NCBI GenBank assembly: GCA_946479225.1
Contig: CAMLFI010000051.1
Location: forward strand, 1-10,497
DNA: 10,497 nucleotides
Source of the DNA: an uncultured Mucilaginibacter sp.
GTDB taxonomy: Bacteria > Bacteroidota > Bacteroidia > Sphingobacteriales > Sphingobacteriaceae
Direction: 5' to 3'
The notes beneath the pieces are model-generated. The model was not told the origin of the DNA, did no database searches, and worked only from the letters and a program-made list of their open reading frames with translations. Positions 1-7,463 of this stretch are shown here, piece by piece (the stretch's first letter is position 1; every line of letters starts with the position of its first letter). A program made the position numbers and the translations under genes.

Positions 1-1245
1 TTTTCGCTGCTCAATTTTGCCGCTATCCTCATAGAGATTGGTCCTTTAAATCCCTACACTTATCGCGGGCAATACCAAAAATACTTTTTAAGTACAGGCG
101 ATTTTATAAAGGGCTTAACCTTTGATACCTCTACCAACAATGCCATTATCAGCGCATTTGGGGTGATCTATTATTTCACACTTAAAAAGCCGGCCATGCT
201 GTTATTGTGCATGATAGTATTGCTTTTAACCGGAAGCAACTTTACCAACCTGGCGTTGCTGCTTATTCTTGTGCCCTTGTTTATCTTTAAAAGTGACCGC
301 GATCAGAAAAGCCTTTTAATGGTTTGCGGGATGCTGTTTATTGTGTTTATGACGAAAATATCGCCTGAGAACAACAAGTATGTTATAGATACTTTTAAAA
401 ATATCGCACACATAAGAAACCCGCCGGCAAAGCCTGATACCCTGCCGATACTCCTTACCTTGCGAGCCGACAGTACGTTGGATTTTGAGGAGAAAAGGCA
501 AAAACTGGCGATGCTCTATCTGGATAGCCTGAGCTCAAAACGGCTCGCCGCGCCGCCTGTTGCAGTTACAAAGAAAGTTTTTGTTACCGATGCCGGTCGT
601 GTGTTTATACCTCCGCCAAATATCCACACGCCGCCTTATCAGGGGCTAAAAGTCACACCCGCCGGGCAGATTCCCTTGGTTAAATTTATCAGCGCGCACA
701 AAGAAGAATTGCATCTTGCTGCACAAGCCGAGGCCAATACTGAGTTACCGGGAAAAGTACAAGGCCATTTACAAACGCTAAGTTTTTTCATACAGCATCC
801 CGCCAAAATATTAACAGGCGATGGTATAGGTAATTTTTCATCAAAACTGGCTTTCAGGGCAAGCGGGATAGGTGTTACCGGAACATACCCGGCTAAGTAC
901 GTTTATATTGATCCTGATTTTAAGGCAAACCACTTTGATCTGTACCTGGAGTTTTTCAGCAAGCGCGGCGATTATCATTCGCTAACCCATAGCCCGTTTT
1001 CTGTTTACGATCAAATGCTGGGCGAATATGGTCTGCTGGGTTTTGTTGCCCTGTTTATTTTATACATAGCTTTTTTCGCCCGCCATTATAAGCGGCTCAC
1101 TTACGGCATCCCCATCATTGCGCTGGTATTAATAATATTTTTTGTGGATTACTGGTTTGAGCAGCTATCTGTTTTGGTACTGTTTGAGCTGATGCTTTTT
1201 TTAAACATAAAGGAAGGCCAAAAGCCTGTTGACCATGCAGGCTAA
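1..1245 (+). CDS. O-antigen ligase/polymerase-like (Wzy_C-type) membrane protein, 5' end missing
   Basis: The reading frame is open from the first base, and the only candidate start in the visible part (GTG at 163) lies inside a membrane segment. The gene therefore begins before the window; 414 residues are visible. Hydrophobic segments lie at visible residues about 1-13, 49-62, 65-79, 82-97 and 104-117. A long extracytoplasmic loop follows (about 118-342), then two or three C-terminal membrane segments. The loop ends with the pattern expected of Wzy/WaaL proteins: a GDGIGNF stretch, then HSPFSVYDQMLGEYGLLG leading into the next helix. By family knowledge such proteins polymerise or transfer lipid-linked glycans at the periplasmic face of the inner membrane. 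The loop is unusually large and has a proline-rich patch (PPPNIHTPPYQG). It overlaps the next gene by 11 bp, so it is probably the upstream member of the same transcript. Polymerase and ligase cannot be told apart from sequence alone. Confidence 0.8.
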   Translation, partial: FSLLNFAAILIEIGPLNPYTYRGQYQKYFLSTGDFIKGLTFDTSTNNAIISAFGVIYYFTLKKPAMLLLCMIVLLLTGSNFTNLALLLILVPLFIFKSDRDQKSLLMVCGMLFIVFMTKISPENNKYVIDTFKNIAHIRNPPAKPDTLPILLTLRADSTLDFEEKRQKLAMLYLDSLSSKRLAAPPVAVTKKVFVTDAGRVFIPPPNIHTPPYQGLKVTPAGQIPLVKFISAHKEELHLAAQAEANTELPGKVQGHLQTLSFFIQHPAKILTGDGIGNFSSKLAFRASGIGVTGTYPAKYVYIDPDFKANHFDLYLEFFSKRGDYHSLTHSPFSVYDQMLGEYGLLGFVALFILYIAFFARHYKRLTYGIPIIALVLIIFFVDYWFEQLSVLVLFELMLFLNIKEGQKPVDHAG

Positions 1246-2194
1246 CCCGACCATAACCATATTAATGCCGGCTTACAACGCCGGATGCTACATTGCCGAA
1301 GCAATTGACTCGGTGTTGAGGCAAACCTATGCCGATTTTGAATTTATAATTGTGAATGATGGTTCTACCGACAATACCTTGAGCATCATTAATAGTTTTA
1401 ACGACCCGCGTATCAGGGTTATTAACCAGCATAACCAAGGCGTGGCGGCAGCGCTTAACAATGGCTTAAAACAGGCTCGTGCAGTTTACATAGCCCGTTT
1501 TGATGCCGATGACATTTGTTATCCCGAACGCCTGGAAAAACAGCTTTCTTTCTTGCAAAACAATCCTGAATATATTTTGGTAGGCAGCAATGCCGAATAT
1601 ATTTCTGCCGGTGGCGATCATCTTTTCAATTTTGAATGTATTGCGCATACGCATGAAGAAATTATACAAAAAATGTATTTCTACTGCCCGTTTGTACATC
1701 CCGCGGTGATGTACAAAAAGGATACTATAATTGCTTTGGGCGGCTACCCGGAAAACGCGCACAATTTTGAAGACTACTTACTATGGACCAACATTGCCAA
1801 AGCCGGAAAGTTATATAATCTTTCCGAACCTTTAATTAAATACCGACTTAACCCAACATCCGTAACTATTGACGAAAAATGGCGCGGTAAAAGGTTTCGT
1901 CACCTGAAAAGAAATGCAGTATTGCGAGGGACAGTTACGCCAGCCGAAGGCGAGGAATTACTGGCTATTATTAAAGATCAGGATACCAAAAAAATACGCG
2001 AAAGCGCTTATCATGCCTTATGCGGTAAAAAGTTCCTTACTGATAATTATCAGCCGCAAACGTCGCGCGGGCATATAAGTCGCGCAATAAAAATATTTCC
2101 GCAACGGCTGGATAATTACCTGCTGTACACACTGAGCTTTTTTCCGCAAAGGCTGATAGCCTTTATGCATAAACTAAGTCCCAACCGCTTATAA
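1235..2194 (+). CDS. Family 2 glycosyltransferase (GT-A fold)
   Basis: A 319-residue soluble protein that should transfer a sugar from a nucleotide-sugar donor to a growing lipid-linked glycan at the cytoplasmic face of the membrane. The GT2 landmarks are in order: PAYNAG at residues 12-17, NDGSTD at 41-46 (nucleotide binding), the DXD-type metal site DADD at 90-93, and NFEDYLLW at 177-184 with the expected ED catalytic-base pair. The C-terminal third (about 220-319) is basic and helical and has no recognised domain. The ATG at 1235 is chosen as start. An in-frame TTG six bases upstream is possible and sits at better spacing from a purine-rich AAAGGAAGG at 1209-1217, but such sequences matter little in this phylum. 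The gene overlaps the end of the upstream Wzy-like gene and stops 2 bp before the next gene, implying co-transcription. Donor and acceptor cannot be predicted. Confidence 0.92.
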   Translation: MQANPTITILMPAYNAGCYIAEAIDSVLRQTYADFEFIIVNDGSTDNTLSIINSFNDPRIRVINQHNQGVAAALNNGLKQARAVYIARFDADDICYPERLEKQLSFLQNNPEYILVGSNAEYISAGGDHLFNFECIAHTHEEIIQKMYFYCPFVHPAVMYKKDTIIALGGYPENAHNFEDYLLWTNIAKAGKLYNLSEPLIKYRLNPTSVTIDEKWRGKRFRHLKRNAVLRGTVTPAEGEELLAIIKDQDTKKIRESAYHALCGKKFLTDNYQPQTSRGHISRAIKIFPQRLDNYLLYTLSFFPQRLIAFMHKLSPNRL

Positions 2195-2196
2195 TC

Positions 2197-3270
2197 ATGA
2201 AAGTAGCCATCATAGCACGATCAACTTTATATAGCGTCCCCGGCGGGGATACTATTCAGGCTGTACAAACGGCAAAGCAATTGAACATTTTAGGGGTTGA
2301 CGCAGCGATCAAATTAAGTAATGAGGATATTAAATATGCAGAGTATGACCTGTTGCACTTTTTTAATTTGATCCGCCCGGCGGATATACTTCATCATAGC
2401 AAAAAAGCGGCAAAACCGTTCGTGGTTTCCACCATTTTGGTTGACTATAGCGAATTCGATAAGCATTATAGAAAAGGTGTTGGAATAATATTTAATTATC
2501 TATCGGGCAACACCATTGAGTATTTAAAAACAATGGCAAGATGGGCACTCGGCCGTGATCACCTTGCGACTAAGGCGTATATATGGAAGGGGCAGCGTAA
2601 AAGTATCATGACTATTTTGACGCGAGCCAACCAGATACTGCCTAATTCTGAATCAGAACGTCGCAGGGTGAACACGGCCTACCCGTCAAATGTTAAACAC
2701 AGCATTATCCCAAATGGTATAGACCCTGAATTATTTCAATACGACGAGGGTATAAAAAAAGATACTGAATTGGTGCTTTGCGTAGCAAGAATTGAGGGTA
2801 TAAAAAATCAGTTAAACTTGATAAAAGCATTAAACGGTAGTCGCTTTAAATTGATACTTATCGGCGCACATAGCCCTAATCAATTAGGTTATTATAATGA
2901 GTGCCGGGCTATTGCGGCAGCCAACATCACTTTTATAAACCATATTCCGCAGCAGCAATTGCTGCAGTATTACGCGCAGGCCAAAGTGCATATTTTGCCC
3001 AGCTGGTTTGAAACTACCGGACTAAGCTCTGTTGAGGCAGCTGCTATGGGCTGCAATATTGTAATTACGGATAAGGGCGACACCCGCGAGTATTTTGCCG
3101 ATGGCGCGTTTTACTGCGACCCTGCATCGCCGCAAAGCATTTTAGCCGAAGTTGAAAAAGCAAGCGCAGCGACTATTAATGCATCGCTGCGCGAAAAAAT
3201 ATTAGAAAAATACACCTGGCCGCAAGCCGCAAAGCAAACGCTTAAAGCATATCAATCAGCATTACAATGA
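2197..3270 (+). CDS. Family 4 glycosyltransferase (GT-B fold)
   Basis: A 357-residue retaining-type glycosyltransferase. The N-terminal Rossmann half starts MKVAIIARST and carries a glycine-rich acceptor-side loop (PGGD at 15-18). IPNGID at 171-176 marks the domain junction, and the C-terminal half has CVARIEGIKNQ at 195-205. The donor-binding EX7E motif is intact, with E272 and E280 in FETTGLSSVE, followed by GCNIVITDKGDTREY, typical of GT4 enzymes. It probably adds one sugar to the same glycan as its neighbours. The start lies 2 bp after the stop of the GT2 gene and the stop overlaps the next start by ATGA, so translation is likely coupled. The stretch at about 85-135 is longer than in minimal GT4 proteins and may contribute to acceptor or membrane contact (inference). 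The sugar specificity is unknown. Confidence 0.92.
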   Translation: MKVAIIARSTLYSVPGGDTIQAVQTAKQLNILGVDAAIKLSNEDIKYAEYDLLHFFNLIRPADILHHSKKAAKPFVVSTILVDYSEFDKHYRKGVGIIFNYLSGNTIEYLKTMARWALGRDHLATKAYIWKGQRKSIMTILTRANQILPNSESERRRVNTAYPSNVKHSIIPNGIDPELFQYDEGIKKDTELVLCVARIEGIKNQLNLIKALNGSRFKLILIGAHSPNQLGYYNECRAIAAANITFINHIPQQQLLQYYAQAKVHILPSWFETTGLSSVEAAAMGCNIVITDKGDTREYFADGAFYCDPASPQSILAEVEKASAATINASLREKILEKYTWPQAAKQTLKAYQSALQ

Positions 3271-4400
3271 AATTAAAGATAGCGATCTTAGGAACAAGGG
3301 GTATCCCCAACTATTACGGCGGGTTTGAGCATATATCAGAATATGTATCGGCGGGGCTGGTTAACCGTGGGCACACCGTAACGGTTTACAATTCGCATAA
3401 TCACCCCTATCAAAAAAATAAATGGAACGGTGTTGAAATCAGGCATTGCTATGACCCTGAATACCTGATGGGTGCTGCCGGTCAGTTTGTTTATGATCTT
3501 AATTGCCTGATGGATGCCCGTAAACAAGATTATGATGTGATTTTATTGATGGGCTATACCAGCAGCTCTGTATGGGGAAAGCTTTATCCTAAACAAAGCA
3601 CAATAATTACCAATATGGACGGACTGGAATGGAAGCGCTCAAAATACAGCAAGCCTATCCAAAAGTTTTTAAAATATGCGGAACGCCTGGCGGTTAAGTA
3701 CAGTCAGTTTTATATTTCAGACTCATCCATTATTAAAACTTATTTAGCTGATAAGTACGACATCGACAGCCGATATATTCCATACGGCGCGGATCCGTTT
3801 TCTTTAAACGAGCGCGAACAGCTAAGCAAAAAACAGGCGCTTAAAGAAGATTATTTTTTACTGATGGCCCGCATGGAGCCCGAAAATAATATCGAGACCA
3901 TTTTACAGGGTTTTAATAATAGCAACTCGCGCAAGCAGTTTGTGGTTTTAGGTAACACCGAAAATCGCTTCGGAAAATTCATCACCCATAAATTTAAAAG
4001 TGATAAACGTATAAAATTCGAAGGCGCAATTTACGATACCCCAAGTGTGCGGGTACTGCAAAATAACTCCTACCTGTATTTCCACGGGCATAGCGTTGGT
4101 GGTACCAACCCTTCGTTATTAGAAGCAATGGCCAGCGAGGCGTTAATTGCTGCCCATAATAATCCGTTCAACAGGTCTGTATTACACTCGGATGCCTTCT
4201 ACTTTTCTAACGCGGGCGATGTATGCAACCTGGTAGAAAATGTGCAACGTCAAAATAACGAACAAGTGATGGTAACCAACAACGCGCATAAAATAAAGCA
4301 GCATTTTAACTGGGATAGAATTGTGGACCAGTATGAAGAGTTTGCTATAGAATGCTACCTGAAACATATCCATGAAAGAGCTGCTAAAAACCAGGGATAA
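3267..4400 (+). CDS. DUF1972-type GT-B glycosyltransferase (rhamnosyltransferase-like family)
   Basis: A 377-residue GT-B protein with the N-terminal signature of the DUF1972 family: GTRGIPNYYGGFE at residues 9-21 and NMDGLEWKR at 116-124, then YIPYGAD at 170-176. The C-terminal half carries HSVGGTNPSLLEAM (275-288). Here the first glutamate of the usual EX7E motif is replaced by glycine and the second (E286) is kept, which as I recall is normal in this family. Characterised DUF1972 proteins include capsule rhamnosyltransferases, so a deoxyhexose transfer is a reasonable but unproven guess. The start overlaps the previous gene by four bases (ATGA). Its last 29 bases overlap the start of the next O-antigen-ligase-like gene in another frame. 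It acts in the cytoplasm, probably on an undecaprenyl-linked intermediate. Confidence 0.9.
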   Translation: MKLKIAILGTRGIPNYYGGFEHISEYVSAGLVNRGHTVTVYNSHNHPYQKNKWNGVEIRHCYDPEYLMGAAGQFVYDLNCLMDARKQDYDVILLMGYTSSSVWGKLYPKQSTIITNMDGLEWKRSKYSKPIQKFLKYAERLAVKYSQFYISDSSIIKTYLADKYDIDSRYIPYGADPFSLNEREQLSKKQALKEDYFLLMARMEPENNIETILQGFNNSNSRKQFVVLGNTENRFGKFITHKFKSDKRIKFEGAIYDTPSVRVLQNNSYLYFHGHSVGGTNPSLLEAMASEALIAAHNNPFNRSVLHSDAFYFSNAGDVCNLVENVQRQNNEQVMVTNNAHKIKQHFNWDRIVDQYEEFAIECYLKHIHERAAKNQG

Positions 4401-5616
4401 CCTGACTAACCGCATCAGTTATTATCATATACTGCTGTTGCTGGCCAGTCTTCCGTTTGACCGTTTTTTTAGTCACGTTATACTAATAAGTTTTGGGTTG
4501 CATTTGTTGATACATCTGCATAAACCGCTTTTTGAGCCTCGCCATATCGCACTCACTTCGGTGTTTTTTGTAACGGCAATAAGTACGCTATATACCACTA
4601 ACCTCCTCGGCGCTTATAGCGAATTGACACTGCATATCCCGATTTTAATAGTACCGGTGTTGTTTTGTTTATCGGCAGTGGTTCTGGGGAAATACCGCGA
4701 CAAATTACTGATGGGCTTTGCCTGGGTATGCGCCGCAACTGTTATCTATTTATATGTTGATGCCATCCGGCTGATCAAATATTACCAGCTGCCGTATTCG
4801 GCTATATTTTCTGCAGCGTTCACCAATCATAATTTTTCGGCACCCATTGATATGCACGCCACATTCTTTTCCATGCAGATTGCCATAGCATTAGTGTATG
4901 TAATATCTGTTTTGATTAAAGGAAGAGCAAGGCAATGGCAGCTAATAATATGCGCTATAATACTAACGGCCGGACTTGTGCAGCTATGCTCAAAATCTGT
5001 TTTCTTTTCATTGCTGCTGATTGTAAACCTGGCCATCCCGTATTTTTTGTTGCGGCAAAAAGCACGTTGGAGATACGCTGCTATTTCAGTACCAGTTTCC
5101 GTAATGCTTTTGGCTGTCATTTTTTCGGTGGGCGCTTTACGCACGCGCTATGTAACAGACCTTAGTGCCGATCTTTCTCCATCAGCGAAAGGGCAGATAC
5201 TTGATTCGCGTATGGCCCGCTGGGGCATTGTTACCAATGTAATAAAACAGGCCCCCGTTTTTGGTCATGGGGCCGGAACGGAAACCGTAATACTACATGA
5301 GCAATTTTTCAATCAAAAATACTACAGCTCGTTTTTAAAGAATCTGAATGCCCATAATCAATACCTAGGCTTTCTGTTCAAATCAGGTATCTGGGGTTTG
5401 CTGGTCTACCTCGGTACACTAGGGTATGGTTTTAATATCGCCATAAAAAGAAAGGACCTGTTGTTTTTTACTTTTATGACGTTGATCGCGTTGATATCAT
5501 TATCAGAGAACCTGTTAGACGTGGATAAGGGCGTGTTTTTTTACGCGATCTTCTTTTCGTTCTTCATTTTCTCGGCAACAAAGAGTGACGACATGCATAA
5601 GTCGCTATCTTCTTAA
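4372..5616 (+). CDS. O-antigen ligase family protein (Wzy/WaaL type)
   Basis: A 414-residue polytopic membrane protein of usual length for the family, with about ten to twelve hydrophobic segments (for example 32-49, 84-105, 111-131, 191-227 and 236-256). A periplasmic loop spans about 257-338, followed by three C-terminal helices. The loop has the conserved Wzy_C features: arginines R280 and R283 in SRMARWG, the GHGAGTE turn at 298-304, and NAHNQYLGFLFKSG with H328. WaaL-type ligases depend on an Arg and a His in comparable loops, so the site looks intact. Expected role: transfer of undecaprenyl-linked glycan to an acceptor, or its polymerisation, on the outer face of the inner membrane. The ATG at 4372 lies 29 bases inside the preceding gene; it gives the short charged N-terminus normal for the family, so the overlap is probably real. 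This is the second such protein in the operon, which suggests one polymerase and one ligase. Confidence 0.92.
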   Translation: MKELLKTRDNLTNRISYYHILLLLASLPFDRFFSHVILISFGLHLLIHLHKPLFEPRHIALTSVFFVTAISTLYTTNLLGAYSELTLHIPILIVPVLFCLSAVVLGKYRDKLLMGFAWVCAATVIYLYVDAIRLIKYYQLPYSAIFSAAFTNHNFSAPIDMHATFFSMQIAIALVYVISVLIKGRARQWQLIICAIILTAGLVQLCSKSVFFSLLLIVNLAIPYFLLRQKARWRYAAISVPVSVMLLAVIFSVGALRTRYVTDLSADLSPSAKGQILDSRMARWGIVTNVIKQAPVFGHGAGTETVILHEQFFNQKYYSSFLKNLNAHNQYLGFLFKSGIWGLLVYLGTLGYGFNIAIKRKDLLFFTFMTLIALISLSENLLDVDKGVFFYAIFFSFFIFSATKSDDMHKSLSS

Positions 5617-5690
5617 TTTTTATAGAGTTAAGGCAACCAAATCAGGTATGGATACGTCATTAATATATAACAGCAATAGTATTAAATACC
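5617..5690. other. Short intergenic spacer, no convincing promoter
   Basis: This 74-bp gap is the longest gene-free stretch in the window. It is AT-rich and holds no hairpin with a T-run and no clear Bacteroidota promoter pair (TTTG and TAnnTTTG). It contains an ATG at 5648 that opens a 19-codon frame ending at 5707, overlapping the probable GTG start of the next gene in another frame. Read-through from the glycosyltransferase operon is the simplest way the downstream gene is expressed. Confidence 0.5.
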
Positions 5691-6641
5691 GTGATCATAC
5701 AGATTAATCCGAAAACGCCGGTGCCAAAAATTAAAGAGGACATATTAGCTACGCTTGCTTACTTTGATATGTTCAATTATCCTTTGGTAAGCAGCGAGAT
5801 CTATCTTTTTTTACGGAACAAATACCAGCCAAATGATTTCGACAATGCCCTACGCGAACTGGTTGCCAACCGTTTGGTGTTTCGTTTCGGCATTTTTTAT
5901 TCCCTTAAAAATGATCACGCAAATATTGAGAGGCGGCGCAATGGTAACAAAAAAGCAGATGAGCTTATAAAAGTTGCAGAACGTGTAGGTGATATCCTCA
6001 TTAAATTTCCTTACGTGAGGGGGATAGCCATTTCCGGGTCATTATCTAAAAACTTTGCCGATGATAGATCAGATATCGACCTGTTTATAATCACCTCGGC
6101 TAACCGGCTTTGGATAGCGCGCACCTTAATGCACCTGTTTAAAAAGCTAACCTACCTTGTTAATAAACAGGACTGTTTTTGCATGAACTATTATATAGAT
6201 GAGCGGCAACTGGAGATAGCGGAAAAAAACATTTATACTGCCATTGAAATTGTTACGCTAATACCGCTTCAGGGAGATACCATTATTGAAAAGTTTTATG
6301 CTGCCAACAGTTGGACGCATCAACACCTGCCTAACAAGACCATGCGAGTATCAACGGCAAAACCATTAAAATTTAATGCTTTTAAGCAATTAATAGAAGC
6401 TGCATTTAATAACCATTTAGGCAATGCTATTGATAACCTGCTAATGAAAATAACCGCTAAACGCTGGTTGAAAAAAACGCAGCTTAACAAGGTTAATGCA
6501 CATGGCAGCGTAATGGCGATGGCCACCGGCAAACATTACGCAAAGCCTGATCCTAAAAACTTTCAAACACGCCTGCTTCAGCAATACGAGATCAAAACCT
6601 CGCTTATTTTGCACCACCCGGAAAGCAGCATGGCGCAATAA
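5691..6641 (+). CDS. Nucleotidyltransferase-fold (MNT-like) protein with probable winged-helix N-terminus
   Basis: A 316-residue protein of a widespread but, as far as I know, functionally unassigned family. Residues about 16-72 (ILATLAYFDMFNYP, SSEIYLFL, DNALRELVANRLV, RFGIFYSL) read like a winged-helix domain. The polymerase-beta-type nucleotidyltransferase signature follows: GS at 116-117, ten residues, then D128 and D130 in SDIDLFII. Further family-like blocks are FCMNYYIDERQLEI (163-176) and IYTAIEIVTLIPLQG (181-195). A clear third catalytic carboxylate is not obvious. The C-terminal third is basic with no known domain. The in-frame stop at 5661-5663 and the lack of an ATG leave GTG at 5691 as the most upstream start; GTG at 5721 (residue 11) is a credible alternative. 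It follows the glycan operon by 74 bp and abuts the convergent methyltransferase gene without a gap. It could nucleotidylate a small molecule, sugar or protein; the substrate is unknown. Confidence 0.8.
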   Translation: MIIQINPKTPVPKIKEDILATLAYFDMFNYPLVSSEIYLFLRNKYQPNDFDNALRELVANRLVFRFGIFYSLKNDHANIERRRNGNKKADELIKVAERVGDILIKFPYVRGIAISGSLSKNFADDRSDIDLFIITSANRLWIARTLMHLFKKLTYLVNKQDCFCMNYYIDERQLEIAEKNIYTAIEIVTLIPLQGDTIIEKFYAANSWTHQHLPNKTMRVSTAKPLKFNAFKQLIEAAFNNHLGNAIDNLLMKITAKRWLKKTQLNKVNAHGSVMAMATGKHYAKPDPKNFQTRLLQQYEIKTSLILHHPESSMAQ

Positions 6642-7463
6642 TTACTTCTTCTGTAAGGAGATGATATAATAGTCGCCTATAAATTTCCATGGCCAACTCG
6701 ATTTAAATCGTCCTTCTACCTTTTTGAGTAAAGTATATATCCGCGGAAACTTTTCTGCAAACCCTTCTATGTAGGATGGCGGCACCAGTGTGCAAAGCCC
6801 CTCGATACCCAACACATCAAAATGATCTTTTAAGGTATTTATAATATACGATGGATTGTAGTACCAGCAGGTAAAATAGCTGCCTTCCACGTGAGCCTTA
6901 ACCCCATTTTTGCTGAACCACCGGCGGGTAGCGGTTTTAAACTTTCCTTTAAAAATTAATAGCGACTCCCACAGGCAAAATTTTGGCAGAATAACCAAGG
7001 TTGCTGTACCGCCGGGTTTTAACAATCCGGGCAGTGATAACAAAACGGTATCCAGCTCGCCGGTACAATTTAGGCCCGCAAAGTTGGAGAATATATGGTC
7101 AAATGGTCCTTTATTTCTTAGCAGATGCAATTGGGTAAATGAGCAAAGTTCATTGCTCACTAAATGCCCCAAACTTTGGTCGGCTACTTTTTTCCGGAGC
7201 TGTTGCTGCATCCCGTTTGATACGTCGGTAGCGTGCACACTGAAGCCCTGTCTTGCAAAGAAAACGGCATCTTCCCCCGTGCCACTGTTTAACTCCAGTA
7301 TTGCTGCTCCCGGCTTTAAATACTGCAAAACGTGTTCCCGTACTCTATCACGTTTATAGCTAACAATGGTATTGTCGGAGTATATCTCATCAAATACACC
7401 CGACTGCGCCGTAAATGCTTTCGCGGCGTAATACTCGTTGGTTTTGTCAGCAACTACATCCAT
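6642..7463 (-). CDS. Class I SAM-dependent methyltransferase
   Basis: A 273-residue soluble methyltransferase with a Rossmann core. Motif I is ILELNSGTGEDAVFFA (55-70), the acidic residue after strand 2 is D80 in ATDVS, and FDHIFSNFAGLNC (121-133) occupies the strand-4 region. LLKPGG (147-152) leads into strand 5. The C-terminal part (about 165-273) is an extra aromatic-rich region (YFTCWYYNPSYI, then PPSYIEGFAEKFP) that probably forms the substrate-binding cap. The ATG start overlaps the stop of the upstream radical SAM gene by one base (TAATG), so the two products are probably made together and act on the same substrate. The stop lies directly against the stop of the nucleotidyltransferase gene on the other strand. 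The methyl acceptor is unknown; a sugar hydroxyl, lipid or small molecule would all fit. Confidence 0.9.
   Translation of the reverse strand: MDVVADKTNEYYAAKAFTAQSGVFDEIYSDNTIVSYKRDRVREHVLQYLKPGAAILELNSGTGEDAVFFARQGFSVHATDVSNGMQQQLRKKVADQSLGHLVSNELCSFTQLHLLRNKGPFDHIFSNFAGLNCTGELDTVLLSLPGLLKPGGTATLVILPKFCLWESLLIFKGKFKTATRRWFSKNGVKAHVEGSYFTCWYYNPSYIINTLKDHFDVLGIEGLCTLVPPSYIEGFAEKFPRIYTLLKKVEGRFKSSWPWKFIGDYYIISLQKK

Noticed and set aside
1466..1762. 98-codon minus-strand frame inside the GT2 gene.
   Set aside because: It is antisense to a well-supported GT2 gene across its catalytic motifs and has no domain or independent start signal.
2096..2157. Near-identical short direct repeat (TTTCCGCAAMGGCTGRW) 45 bases apart, giving FPQRL twice in the GT2 C-terminus.
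   Set aside because: There are only two short copies, in frame, within an ordinary helical tail. There is no sign of an expanding repeat or mobile element.
2952..2965. Perfect 14-bp palindrome GCAGCAATTGCTGC.
   Set aside because: It is inside the GT4 gene over Gln-Gln-Leu-Leu codons and looks like chance. It also shows that such palindromes can occur here without function.
6910..7359. 149-codon plus-strand frame opposite the methyltransferase gene.
   Set aside because: It is antisense to a gene with clear methyltransferase motifs, has no recognisable domain, and its composition matches a shadow of the opposite strand.
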